Assembly: GCA_022592435.1 (NCBI GenBank)
Contig: JABYQS010000232.1
Location: 1 to 49,953 of the forward strand
Direction of reading: 5' to 3'
Length of the DNA stretch: 49,953 nt
Source: Cerioporus squamosus
Taxonomy: Eukaryota; Basidiomycota; Agaricomycetes; Polyporales; Polyporaceae
Positions 11,605-23,003 of the stretch are shown piece after piece (positions within the stretch are counted from its first letter, which is position 1; every line of letters begins with the position of its first letter). Below the pieces are notes generated by a model, which was not told the DNA's origin, did not search any database, and saw nothing but the letters and a program-made list of their open reading frames with translations. Both the position numbers and the translations under genes were made by a program.

Positions 11605-12761
11605 ACTGTGGAGATGGATCCAACGATGCTCTCGTTGGGTCCATGTCTACAGTACGGGCGTGGCACCGGGACGCGCAGAGCCCGACATGCGCGGAAGCCC
11701 TCGAGACTGTAGAGATGGATCCAGCGATGCTCTCGCTGGATCCATGTCTACAGTACGAGTGTGGCACCAGAACGCGCAGAGCCCGACGTGCCCGGAAGGC
11801 TTCAGAGCTGTAGAGATGGATCCGACGATGCTCTTGTTGGATCCATGTCTACAGTACGGGCGTGGCACCGGGACGCGCAGAGCCCGACATGCGCGGAAGC
11901 CCTCGAGACTGTAGAGATGGATCCAGCGATGCTCTCGCTGGATCCATGTCTACAGTACGAGTGTGGCACCAGAACGCGCAGAGCCCGACGTGCCCGGAAG
12001 GCTTCAGAGCTGTAGAGATGGATCCGACGATGCTCTTGTTGGATCCATCTCTACAGTATGGGCGTGGCACCGGGACACGCAGAGCCTAACATGCCCGGAA
12101 GGCTTCAGAACTGTAGAGATGGATCCGACGAGAGCATCGTCGGATCCATCTCTACAGTACGGGCGTGGCACCGGGACGCGCAGAGTCCGACATGCCCGGA
12201 AGGCTTCAGAACTGTAGAGATGGATCCGACGAGAGCATCGTCGGATCCATCTCTACAGTACGGGCGTGGCACCGGGACGCGCAGAGCCCGACATGCGTGG
12301 AAGCCCTCGAGACTGTAGAGATGGATCCAGCGAGAGCATCGCTGGATCCATGTCTACAGTACGGGTGTGGCACCAGAACGTGCAGAGCATTGGATCCATG
12401 TCTACAGTACGGTCGTGGCACCGGCAGGCACAGAGCCCGAAGTGTGTGGAAGCCCTCAAGACTGTAGACATGGATCCAACGATGCTCTCGCTGGATCCAT
12501 CTCTACAGTACGGGCGTGGCACTGGCACGCGCAGAGCCCGACATGCCCGGAAGGCTTCAGAACTGTAGAGATGGATCCAACGATGCTCTTGTTGGATCCA
12601 TGTCTACAGTACGGTCGTGGCACCGGCATGCACAGAGCCTGAAGTGTGCGGGTACGGGTGTGGCACCGGAATGCGCAGAGCCAGACGTGTGCGGGGGCCG
12701 AGAGGCCTCGAGACTGTAGAGATGGATCCAACAATGCTCTCGTTGGATCCATCTCTACAGT
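11605..12761 (+). repeat. Right subterminal array of palindromic units, about 101-bp period
   Basis: Eleven 49-bp palindromic units start at 11,605, 11,706, 11,807, 11,908, 12,009, 12,110, 12,211, 12,312, 12,461, 12,562 and 12,713. A half unit lies at about 12,388-12,409 and another at 12,817-12,838. Two linker types of about 52 bp partly alternate (GCGTGGCACCGGGACGC and GTGTGGCACCAGAACGC types). Each arm carries GGATCC and CTGTAG words that also occur in the terminal repeats. Many arm pairs are perfect; others differ at a single arm position (GAGATGG against GACATGG). The spurious open frames across the array are by-products of its period. Confidence 0.9.
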
Positions 12762-13422
12762 ACGAATGCAGTGTCGAGCTGTAGCCGGCGAGGAAAGCGG
12801 AACCACAAACGGGTGGCCATTGGATCCATCTGCACAGTGGGCCCATGAAGCCAGAACGGGCACAGTGTTGCCCGACCTGCGACCAGATAGGACCGGAGAG
12901 ATCCTAATGCAGGCACAGTGGTTGTATGCGCAGCGGCGCGCCTCATGCCTAGTCTCGCGAGGTACTCACCCATTAGCACATTCACTGCTTCACAGGTCCA
13001 GCTATACACTGGGAGTAGTCGCACCGCGTATTGTTGAGCACCTGTAGCAAATCGAGGTACCGTGCGTGCAGCGGCAACAAGGAGAGCCCCAGTTGTGGAG
13101 CCTGTGGTGCAGCGGCGCATGGGGGAGACGCGGATAGGAGGGTGGTGGGACGGCAGGACACGTGGGTCAATTGCTGGGCATGCCAGCACTGGCTGAACGC
13201 GGGCAACGTAGCGGGGTCCGAATGTATTGGTTTACCGCAGGAAATCAATGAATGCGCATGGATGTCGAGCGGAGATTGGAAGCTGATTCAGATAGGCCTG
13301 GTTATGGACAATCGTCAGGCAGGGAGCCATGTGTGAAACATATCAGCAACATACCTAGGAAGGCAGCAGGCGCCGGAATGGCAGGGCGAGGCAGGTACTG
13401 GCTGGCAGGGGATATTATTTTG
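12762..13422. other. Right subterminal non-coding region
   Basis: This stretch contains a half palindromic unit at 12,817-12,838 and otherwise unique sequence with short, unconvincing open frames. It mirrors the 135-815 region at the left end. Confidence 0.45.
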
Positions 13423-13492
13423 GTGGACTGTAACTACAGTATGGGATGGATCCCAGGTCATCTGTAACTACAGTAGTGGATGTATCCCTATG
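13423..13492 (-). repeat. Right terminal inverted repeat of the KDZ element
   Basis: It is the reverse-complement partner of 64-134. It contains two copies of a GTAACTACAGTA word and a GGATGGATCCC core. The frame of the neighbouring broken gene runs into its outer edge, which marks the insertion or junction point. Confidence 0.75.
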
Positions 13493-14308
13493 CCAGCATG
13501 AGGTGTGTCGATGATGCAGAAGTCGGCGCCGTACCTCTCCTCCACGAGCTGTCCAAGCCACTGCTCCACGCGCGCACTGAGCTATTCGTACTCGCTGAGC
13601 CAGTCGGCGTTCGGGGTGGTGGAAACGGACTTGCGGCTGTGGCCGCGGGCAGCGACGATCACGGTGTACGCGGCGACCAAGTCGATGTGCGCTGACTGAG
13701 TCTTGCAGAGTCCGACTTCGACAGGAGGAGAAGGCCGCGGAGGCGTGTTCCCACTGTTAACAGGCTGTGCAGCGGGGGGGCTTCCGAAGACTCGGGGGTA
13801 AGGGTGAAGGGCGGGACTGGCGAGCGGAGGCCGACTGATGTCATGGGCTATGTCAGTTTCAAGAACCTCCTGCGACAGCACGAAGCACTCACCTGATACT
13901 GTCGTGCGCTGCGTCACTCGTGATGCTAACCCAGACTCGAGAATGAATGAGAGTGTGCTGTTACCATCCGGTGAGTACAAACGATCCCGAGGCCATATAC
14001 AGCACTCACCAGGCGGTGACAAAGCAATCGTCGCCTGCGCCCTTCTCGGACAGGCTTCCCGTGGGACGCGGTATTCTTGAGCGAGACTTGAGGTCCAGCA
14101 CGGTCTTGAACAAGTCGAACAGTCTTGAAGGTGTCGTTGGCACGGCAAGTCTTGAAGGAACTTCTATGGTCGCGAGGATAATACGCTCTTCAGCATGCCA
14201 GAAGACGTTGTCGGACAGAGGAGGGGAGATATAAGTAAGATCCTGGCCATCATGAGCAGCGATAGAGGCAGAGGGGTAGAGGAGCTCATATGCCCAGAAT
14301 GAGCCCAA
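13493..14308 (-). pseudogene. Unknown gene, broken at the right end of the KDZ element
   Basis: On the minus strand a start at 14,308 (MGSFWAYELLYPS) leads through an exon ending GDDCFVTAW. Introns of about 50 nt follow, then a Pro-rich segment and LVAAYTVIVAARGHS. A TAG near 13,582 follows DWLSEYE, but the same frame stays open beyond it (SARVEQWLGQLVEERYGADF) and runs to the transposon edge, where the resemblance to coding sequence stops. Family unknown. I infer that the gene was cut by the transposon or by a rearrangement at its end, and that the TAG arose later. Exon joins in the middle are uncertain. Confidence 0.45.
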
Positions 14309-14429
14309 AAAATCGACGAAGCGCCTGTACCTGCCTAATCAGGACTACCGAAAACGGCCAGATTCTGCCGCGTGCTGAGTGCTCGTCCGCACCTCCTCCT
14401 CTTTCAACTCTGGCCATGGTCCATTGTCA

Positions 14430-15459
14430 CTGTCAGCATGTACGGCGACAAAGCACCGCCCGAGACGGAGGAACCACAAAGTACGTTTCCGGAGGTGTAG
14501 AGGTATATGATTCGCTGCACCTCTGCGCGAGTCCCCTATCGCTAAGATGGACGCCAACGCCAACTTTGCTCGCGCCGCGGGAAGGTGAGCCTCTCCAGAC
14601 TTCATTCGCCCTTTGTTCCTTGTCTAACACTCCTCTACGTAGCGAACTCAGAGTGTCTCTTGAGACTTTCACGGGCTGGTTTGGCTCAGAGTTCTACGAT
14701 CACGGCGACATATACCAAGCTATCATTGCAGTAGTCAGGATGCACACAAATTCCGTTCAGGGAGAGCGTAGTAAGTTTCCGTTGTCTTGAACTTCGAACC
14801 CACGGCTGCTCATGTATGACTCCTTGCAGTGGCTTTGACGATCTTTGAAGTTGGAACCGCGGAGGTCCTCTTCAATATGGTGATCGAGTCGGAATGGGGT
14901 TTCGAGATGATGCCTACGGTGTGGCCTAGGGTAAGCCATGATATATCCATCAGTACTCATCGGTGTCGCTGAGCCTCGCGACAGCAGCGCCCTGAGTGTT
15001 TCTGGAGTGTCCACCACGACGCGCATGGACATAGTGTATACTATGCCCTGCAGTTCAACAGCGTCGACGATAGGGCTCGGTTTCATGAGCTCATGAAAAT
15101 GGGTCAGGACCTTGCGAAGGCTGCTCGTGACGCTCTGCTCCACTCTCTGACGAGCACCATCCTCGCATTGCGGTGTCAGACGTTGCCCGCATACCCGGTC
15201 TCGGTGTCCCCTCACATCTCGTTGGGCATCCCTCCATCGCACCTGTCGACTACTCTTGTGGACACTGGGGCTAGTCCTGCCACCACGTTCTCCAGTTACT
15301 CGCCCCATACTCCGCCCTTTGGTCATGCCGACCGCCTTCCAGAAGATTACGGTAACTCTGTCTCTCGTACATCACTCGGGACATTGTCGTCCAGAGGCAG
15401 CGTGCCGAGGCGCACGCGGGGGTCGAACGTGATAGACTGGCTTCGTGCTCTACTCTGAT
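14430..15459 (+). CDS. Unknown protein, possible PH/EVH1-like fold
   Basis: Start proposed at 14,430 (MYGDKAPPETEEP), followed by short exons: MDANANFARAAG, then SELRVSLETFTGWFG, then TIFEVGTAEVLFNMV, then ECFWSVHHDAHGHS with YYALQFNSVDDRARF. Introns are about 50 nt and lie near 14,475-14,546, 14,586-14,641, 14,770-14,829 and 14,930-14,987. The strand order ending in a 'LQFNSVDDRARFHELM' helix resembles the end of PH-like domains, but this is a weak guess. The C-terminal part is Ser/Pro-rich and low-complexity. It is the first of a run of plus-strand genes. Confidence 0.4.
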
Positions 15460-16427
15460 CGTCCACCTTGCATTATGTCTAGTACCTTCGCTTGTCCATC
15501 GTTGATATAGACGTAGTTTCTGGCGCTGGGACTCCATCAGGATTGTTCTGCGGCTTGTACAAAGAGTCTTTTTTTCAACGAGACCCGAATTCACCTTTGA
15601 TTGCTGCTTTGTACCAGCCGATGCTTTGTTGGTTGCAACGCCTTTCACCCCGGATTCGACGTACATATATGACGTGTACGGCTCCGACTCACTGTACAGT
15701 ACGCCAACTTGCGCGGTCGCCATGGACCCACCTCGGTATGTCTTCACTATTGTTCGCCAATCGTTCGAGCTGACTTGTCGACAGTGATATTGTCCCCATT
15801 TTCGCGACATATGCAGCAGTGTACTCTTATTTGGATGGCAACTGCGAGGCCATCGATTCTCGCGTCAAGTGGGAGTACTGTTCGGTCCTCGTGACTGTGT
15901 TCGAAGGTCCTATTCGTGAGTGATTTCATTGTTCTCACCCAGCGGAGTGTCACACGAGTTCCAGGTTGTCTCTTCGTGAAGCAGGACGCATGTGGTTTCT
16001 GCGGTTTTCCCGGGAAGTGGATTACAAAGGACGTGCTTGTGGAGGAAGACTCCTTGCTCAGCAGTCAGGTAAGTCTCTGTCCGATCGGATCACCATGGCA
16101 GGCTGATCGGGAGGACAGAAGGACCGCATTGTCAGTTTCAAGTCATGCGGACGCTCTGTGCGAGTTCAACTTCAATTCTGCAGGGAGTACGACTTCTGGT
16201 GGTTCCTCAATGAGTTCTCTGAGGGCATGCTCCTCTCTCGGAACCAAAATGGGGTTGCGTGGTTGCAAGAACAGATGCAGCAGGTTCAAACCCATTATTT
16301 GGCCTATCTGCGAGCTGGCTGTGACGAGGTACTGCCGTATAAGCCACTCCAGAAGGGCTGGCCCGCGAACGAAGAAATGCGGTCGCAGAGTGGATGCTGG
16401 TGCGAGACTCGTCCGGTCGTGACGTAG
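15460..16427 (+). CDS. Unknown spliced protein
   Basis: A plus-strand gene whose 5' end I could not fix; it could be fused to the previous model. Readable exons give TPFTPDSTYIYDVYGS, then DIVPIFATYAAVYSYLDG (from about 15,782), and a last exon with REYDFWWFLNEFSEG and a helical segment, ending at 16,427. Introns lie near 15,740-15,781 and 16,067-16,118. No family is recognised. Confidence 0.35.
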
Positions 16428-16574
16428 CTACCTTTCTATTTTGTGTACATCCAGCGATCGTCAGCGGCAACAACCTTGCTCTGAATAAACCTTTGCTTAC
16501 TCTTTCAGACCTCCAACAATGAGCACGCGCACAAGAGCGATTATCTCTGAGAAGGGTTCATAGGCGAGCTTTCC

Positions 16575-19407
16575 ATGGCGATGATCATGCACAGGAGCCC
16601 CCTTGGAACCCTAGCCACGATGGACGAACCTCTTGACCCGCGCCCCCGCAATCGAGAGCTTGAGGAAAAACTCCACGAAATTGGATTGGCCAGTACCCGG
16701 TTGAATGGTAGCTGGGCCGTTGCTCTTCGACAGTCAGTTCCTTCTCGATACTGCTTATCTCCCTGACTTCAACTCTGCCCCTGTAGGTTATTCTCTAAAG
16801 ACATCATTGTCTCCGACGTCGAAAGCTTTGTCAAAGACGTCCAAACTCTCTTCAAGCAGCGTAGCCACGAGCGACAGACTAACGCAATCCATTCACTGCG
16901 ACAAGACGCGCAGCGAGTGCGAACAGGAGCAACGCGGGACTATACCGCGCGGAAACTCCGGTCTACTGTGCGCACCATCAATGCCTCACGAAGCATCTGT
17001 AACAAGGTACGTGAACGATATACAATACATCGCCAGTAGTGGTTTTCATGAGTCGCTTGCCATCTACTTAGTTGGCGCCGCTGCTACGTCGGAAGCTACC
17101 TTGCATGACTGATGAAGACCAGAGAACATACCGCAGTCGCATAGAGTACTGCCGGCAATGCTGCGGCATCGCTCGAACCCAAGAGCGTTCAATCCGTAGG
17201 GATCTGTATGGTCTTCGGCCTCTTCTCGACCTTCTCGCTCTACCAGAGGTACGTCGGTCACCATTTCTCGTGCCCTTCTATTAACTGGTTTGGCTGCCCC
17301 AGATGGACCTCGAGGCATTCCTAAATCCCTTGTACCAGGAAACCGACATGGCCGAACGGCTGTCGAAGTTAGACATTACACTCTACCGTATCATCGCGGT
17401 CCGCAAAGAACGCAATCATGCACTGAAGACCGCCATAAAGGTCGTCAATGAGACTCTGGACCGAAAGGAGGCCATCGAAGATCCATACCAAAAGGCATCA
17501 CGCACCTTGAATATCATTCTTCAAGAGCTCGGGGCCCAGAAGGTAGTACAGGACGACCTTCTTGCAGTGCTGACGGTAGGTGACGATCGAGACACATATT
17601 GCTCGAGAAGAGGCTGATTTTTTGCGTTCAGTGCCACTTTGAACTGGCAGACGGCCAGCCGCAAGCTTTACTCACACCGAAGGGTGAGATTGTCTTGGTC
17701 GCAGAACTCCAACGTGTCCTGGCAGAGTATGACACGCTCCACTCGAGATTGGACGCTCTAATCAAGGTGCTTACTCCTTTCATACCAGTCCCGCGTTGCT
17801 GCTGTCCTGATATCTTCCCTCAGATGATCGACGAAGTGCGTCTCGAGGGCGGCGAGATATACACGTCCTTGGAAAGCCTCTAGCATGCGACGAGGACTCA
17901 AGCACGCAACGAAGGCGCACGCGACAAAGGTATCAGATGGCAAGAAAGGTGTCTACACGCGACAGAGGTGTGTTCCTATGTATGACAATCCTATAGGCCG
18001 ACAAAGCAATCTTTCGCTCGTTCGGGGCGGCGTCATGTCGGAAAGGAGCTATATTAATGGGCCTTTGTGCGATCTTGCATCCTTTCATCGCGAAAGCATA
18101 TTGTCGAAGCCGAGGTATAAGAGGGGGATATCCAGCTGCTAACTCCCTCAGACAGCGCTTCGACCCCATGCCTCTTCTGGAGCTACCTCCTGGGCTTGAC
18201 CGGCTCCGCCATCTAGCGGATGCCATCAGAGAACTAGCGACCGAAGAGGAGAGTAAATATGCTGAGTGAGTCATTACCGCGCTCAGTGTTCGGTACCATA
18301 GCTCACGGTTGGCGGTTGGCAATAGCTATCTCAAGTATGCTGGCGTACAAGAGATGACAGCCAGCGGTCGGGAAGATCTACTACGGGTTCTCGGAGAGAA
18401 AAATGCACGGTATCGCAAGTCCGCCTTGCGAGAGCTGCGTCGCTTGGCAGATGACTTGCGAGAGCAAGATTGGATTGCTCCTCTCGAGAAGCGGATCCTG
18501 GAAGCGGCTCGTGTGTACGAGGACTCTACGACCAAGTACGCCGAGGTACGTGACGATTTGCGCTTGCGCTCTCGCTCTCGTGGGATCGTCTGATGACTTG
18601 TTGCAAAGATGGCACGACAAGTGGATCTTATGCTGCCTCAAATGACCGTAGCTACTGAAGCGATATACAAGCAAGAGCTGACCGCCATCGACGATCTGCT
18701 GCAAGCCTCAAGGAGACGGATGGGATACTTGCGAAGGAAGTATAAAGGGATACGGGAACACTTGGCTCTACTCCTCTCGAAGGTATGGATCTCCACTCGT
18801 TGCTATGCCCGGGACGGACGAAAACTGACTGTCAGACCAGAATGTCTTCGAGGACCTAATCAAGCCGTTGCAAGAACCCCTCCCCGCCCGTATCCGAAAG
18901 CGCCCGCTCTACCACCTCATGGAGCAGCTCCGCGTCCTGGGCCAGCGGCGCGATCGCACCGTGAGGAAAGCGGCCATGATATGCCAGTATGCCTCTGCAG
19001 GCGGCTTCGAGCTCGGGCAAGATGATGAGATGTTCGCGTTGTACAAGCGCGCTCTGAGTCTGCAAACTCAACAAGCTGATCTCTTGTGCAGGCTGGAGGT
19101 AATGGGATGGTCTATCTGACTGTTCGGACTTCTGCTGATCTGGAAACGTTCGTGTAGGGGTTGACAGTGGACGTAGAGTCCACTCCATCAACCTTGCACG
19201 CAGCCGGCCGTCAAGTCCCGATTCATGATTTAGTGCGTACCGTCAAGAGATATCGGAAGATACATGCGGGCTTCGAGGTCCTCGAACAGGTGAGTGCACA
19301 TGCAACAGGGTATTATCTATGCGTTGATGACTGCTCGATAGCTTCAAGCTATAGCGAAGGTCCGACTTGAAGATCTGGTGACCGCCGTCACGAACGGTTC
19401 CGAGTAG
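16575..19407 (+). CDS. Large helical (coiled-coil-like) protein of unknown function
   Basis: Starting near 16,575 (MAMIMHRSPLG; an upstream ATG at 16,519 is possible), about a dozen exons separated by introns of about 50 nt run to a stop at 19,405-19,407 (VTNGSE). Nearly all exons encode charged amphipathic helices, such as FVKDVQTLFKQRSHERQ, LRELRRLADDLREQDW and YKQELTAIDDLLQASRR. No enzyme motif is visible. The repeated Leu/Glu/Arg pattern suggests a coiled-coil or helical-repeat scaffold. The joins around 17,770-18,060 are unclear. It could be two genes. Confidence 0.45.
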
Positions 19408-19948
19408 AAACTGCCCACTGGGTAGTATGGATTACTTTACACCACGCTCTACATCGCAATGTGATCGTACACTCTATGCTTCTATACATTTCCCCGCACC
19501 TTGATGGTCACTCGCGCCGAAGAGGCCATTGAGCGCGCCGGACTCGCTCTGCGCCTTCGCAATCGTGACAGACGTAGGCCGCGGCGGCGGAGCTTGTCCC
19601 ACCGCTTCAGATTGCGCAGTTCAACATACACATGCGATGAGGTGATCAGTCAGAGAGTGAACCGGTACAGAAGGTTCGAACGTTCCTCTTTGGGCGGGCG
19701 CAATTGTCAGGCTCAACAGCGAGGCAATGAATTGATCCTGCCAGGAGATAAAGTGATAGGTCAGCTCTACGCCGAATCGCTGCGCACGGCCAACAGGAGC
19801 GAAGCTCTGCGGACTTGCCCTTCTCGGCTCCCTCTTCGTCAAGCCAAGCGAATCGCACGAGTGGACACACTGGGGAAGAGGTCCTTAGCCCGCACGCCCC
19901 CGCCGTCGACCCACGGCACGGCTCGCAGCGCTCTTGCTCTCGCGCCCC

Positions 19949-20200
19949 ATGCATGTGGTCGACCCTGATACCGGCGCAGATCACGCAGACGTACTACGCG
20001 CACCCGCCTGCACCGACCTCGTCTTCGGCCCAGGCGGCGCCGGTCGTCGCGTCCGTCCTGCCCGCAAACTCATCCTCGCCTCGCAGGAGTGCTACTTCCG
20101 CGAACGCGAGAGGCGGTTCGGGCGGCAGCACGAAAAGAAACGGAGCTTTGAGAGTACGCACCTCCTGCAGATGGGTACGTGCAAGCAAGACATTCAGTGA
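19949..20200 (+). CDS. Small basic unknown protein, probably a first exon
   Basis: An ATG at 19,949 opens MHVVDPDTGADHADV and runs to an Arg-rich helix (RERERRFGRQHEKKR). A GTACGT donor near 20,175 suggests the frame is spliced onward, but I could not follow it reliably through 20,210-20,700. The GC-rich third positions support coding. Family unknown. Confidence 0.3.
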   Translation: MHVVDPDTGADHADVLRAPACTDLVFGPGGAGRRVRPARKLILASQECYFRERERRFGRQHEKKRSFESTHLLQMGTCKQDIQ

Positions 20201-21165
20201 CAACGAACTCGCGTAAGCGGCACCAGGACTCCGGGCACAGCAAAAATCCTGCAGCTCGACCGCTCTTCGGATAAAGGACAGACGTCGCGCTCACGCGGGA
20301 AGCTCGTCGGATAGGAAACTGAGTCTGCAGACCTCCGTCCGTTCAGCCTTGCGGTATACCAGGGGCGTATTCTGCCAATGCTTGAGGATCGACAGCTACA
20401 AGCGATGTAAGTGATCTATGGCCTCCCGAAGATCCTGAGGCATGTACCTAGCAGCTCTTCATGCTCAGACAGGCCGTCGATACTGTGACCCGTCAGAATG
20501 AGTAATCCTGACCGAGCCGTCGCATTCCCGCTAACAATAGGTAAGGTGGGGCGCAGGAACCAGACTGGCGCAAAGATTGGCGTAGCGAGGTGGAAGCACA
20601 TTGGCGAGCAAGGGATCCGGAGGGAAGACCAGGTGCATACAAGCCAGAGCGTTAGATCATCGATCAAGCGCCAGCAAGTCGGGAGGAACAGATCGTCTCC
20701 TTAGCGCTCAGCAGCCTCCTCCCAAGTTTCTCCATGGGACGCTTACTACGGGGATATAATGTCCTCCTCTCCCCTCTCATCTCACCGTCACAGTCAGCTG
20801 AGGCTAGCTCGCAGTCAACTTGTGACGCCTACCACCGCTTCAGCAACGGTACGAACCGGCACACACTATCTGACCTCCAGCGCATCTGTCGCCATCTTCG
20901 AGGCCCCATCTCATGGCCCGCCCGACGCTCAACGCCATGCCTCGCCCTTGAGCTTGAAAGCTTGAAGCCCGATAGCATGGCAGCTGTTCTGCTTGATGCG
21001 AAGAGGCCGTCTGATGTAACAATGGTCAAGATGTGAGTGCTTCCTTGCTATGTTCTTTCGCCTTATCATCAGTCTTTGTCCTTCGACAATTTATAGCGTA
21101 CTCGAGCATGCACTGCGCTAGCTGTCTCACCTCTCTCACCTGCCTGCGCTCCCGCCACTGTCAAC

Positions 21166-22709
21166 ATGAGTCGTCGTCCTCCATCCACCGATACGCTCAG
21201 CTCATCCTCTTTCCGAGGTCGGTCCTCTCCGCCTCAATGCCGCGTTCTGACGTGACTAAGCCGTCTTACACTGAGGAACTATAGTAGATCTCGCCTTCAG
21301 CTCGCCAACGACCCTCGCTCTGCAAAGACGTCGAGAGACCGCCGGGAGATCGCGGTATGTCCCTTCTTGCCACCACTTCTTGGTGCGTCGTCTGATTCTT
21401 GGCGATAGTGCGCAACAGCACGCTGTCTCTTTCTCTCGGTGAGTGCGCTACATCGTTCGTCTACGCCACACCCTTGGTGATACTTGACAGGGGCGCGCTC
21501 TACCCAGGGAACGCGGACGCTTCCCCATCGTCTCAGATTGTGGATGGCGGCGTGCAGAGCTCAGTCCGCCGACCCACGGAAGGGTAAGCCCGCCCGTGCG
21601 CATGTGTAGCTACATCTCGGAGCTGATGTCCATGATGCGCAGCGTTGCGGGTCTGAAGCGCCACCGTTCCTCTAGCCCGGACGATGCTCAGACTGATCCA
21701 GAGCATATCTATCGAGCAACGAAAGTCGGAGACAATCGATGTGCTGTCCAGACTTCTCCTGGTTATGCTTGCGCTGGTGCCAGCATGCATGTCGTTCCCG
21801 CTTCGAGCGATGACTCTGATAGCTCCGTGGATCTCGAGCGTGATCAGTGAGTACTATGTATCGGTCATTCTACATAATGCTCACAGTTACTCGTCTACGC
21901 AGCCATCAAGTCAGCAACGATCAGGGGGAATCCACCCACTGGGAGCGTTCGTCGACAGTGTCTTCTCCTGAGATCGTCACGAGACCTGCGAGTGCTGCGA
22001 CGGGGTCGCAGTGCGAGAGGGCTGTCGGTCGGACACAGGCTGTGTCGACCGTGGTCAGTGAGTACTGTGATCGGTTGTTTATACCTGAGGCTTATAGTCG
22101 CTCGTCTATGCAGGCGTCAAGTCAGCGACGATCAAGGGGACCCTGCTTACTGGGAGCGTTCATCGACAACGTCTTCCTCAGAAGAAGAACATGAGAACTG
22201 CGACTGCTTCCACGAGGTCGAGGCTCGAGAGGAATGCTGGTCAGACACAGACATGGACTGGGATCGTGCATTGCTCCATCCACGACCTCCTCTGGACGTG
22301 ACTGACAGAGTCAGTGCTCCTCCGGCGCCGAGCAACGAGCATGCTCCGTGCGCTAATTGTCAGGGCGCCGAAGCGGTAAGTTTCATCGAGCGCTGTTGTC
22401 CCCCTTCACCATAGATTGATTAGTGACTGCTAGCGTATTCAAGAGCTCTCAGCCGCTTTGGCTGAGCTACGGGACAGAGTAGTGCTCTCTCGGATTGGTC
22501 CGGACGGTGTGAATGCCTCCGTGCAGTCGCAGCACCCTCGACGGCTTGCTGGGCACCATGATACTACTGCCTCTCGCGACGTTCCGGGAGAAGCTAGAGT
22601 CCGGACCAACGACCATGACGTGAGCAACACCAGAAGTGGCGGGAGCTCTTCCGATGTTGTACTGGAAGTTCGTCGTACCGACGGTGTGGTCTCCGTGACG
22701 CTCTTCTGA
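21166..22709 (+). CDS. Ser-rich unknown protein with a duplicated exon-intron module
   Basis: The proposed start at 21,166 (MSRRPPSTDTLSSSS) is uncertain. Later exons are clearer: GALYPGNADASPSSQ, then VAGLKRHRSSSPDD, then two related exons around 21,902-22,057 and 22,115-22,375 that share an SN/DDQG..WERSST core, and a final exon from about 22,436 (IQELSAALAELRDRV) to the stop at 22,709. The protein is acidic and Ser-rich with a short helix near its end. The region around the two related exons is a tandem duplication that includes the intron. Function unknown. Confidence 0.4.
21841..22170 (+). repeat. Tandem exon-intron duplication inside the Ser-rich gene
   Basis: Two diverged copies run in tandem. 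Each begins with a GTGAGTACT donor and continues through an intron ending CTCGTCTA(C/T)GCAG into an exon with TCAAGTCAGC.ACGATCA and TGGGAGCGTTC. The copies start at about 21,846 and 22,057, so the period is about 211 bp and the unit contains one whole intron plus the following exon. Confidence 0.6.
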
Positions 22710-23003
22710 ACTGCCCCCGACGCTGTGTTGTATCTTACCTGCCGAACTTCATGTATATATCATCAAACACTACCACCTTCATTGGCGAATCGATTGTCTG
22801 TCTCAATCCGACCCTACGCGGCGTGACTTGTCACATGATTATTCCACGTGCGTGACCATCATCTCGCCACTGGGAACAAACAGGCTTCTAACCAATAGCT
22901 TTCCGTTGCATGCAACCAAGAGGTTTGTCTAGTTTTAGCGGTATTTATATGTGTCCGGTCGGCCCTCGTCTGTTCGTCTTCGCTCATCCATCAACAAGGC
23001 GTC

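Larger units (their letters stand above)
64..13492 (+). mobile_element. KDZ (Kyakuja-Dileera-Zisupton) DNA transposon, apparently complete
   Basis: Seen: terminal inverted repeats of about 70 bp at 64-134 and 13,423-13,492, with two palindromic-unit arrays inside them in opposite orientation (816-1,683 and 11,605-12,761). Three genes lie between the arrays, including an intact KDZ transposase. Known: KDZ elements are large basidiomycete DNA transposons whose transposase has an RNase H-fold D/D/E core and a cysteine-cluster N-terminal region. The true left edge could be base 52, where identity to other copies of the flank ends. I could not find a convincing target-site duplication. Every open frame needed for transposition looks intact, so the copy may be autonomous (inference). 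Confidence 0.8.

Noticed and set aside
11568..12719. Overlapping open frames across the palindrome array on both strands
   Set aside because: They arise from the roughly 101-bp period and share the same repeated motifs; no splice sites or family support.
11605..12761. CRISPR-like appearance of regularly spaced palindromic repeats
   Set aside because: The genome is eukaryotic with spliced genes, the linkers are themselves repeated rather than unique, and there are no cas genes. The units are subterminal transposon repeats.
16280..16300. GGTTCAAACCC resembling a tRNA T-arm
   Set aside because: No matching acceptor stem, D-arm or anticodon arm at the right distances, and it lies in a coding exon.
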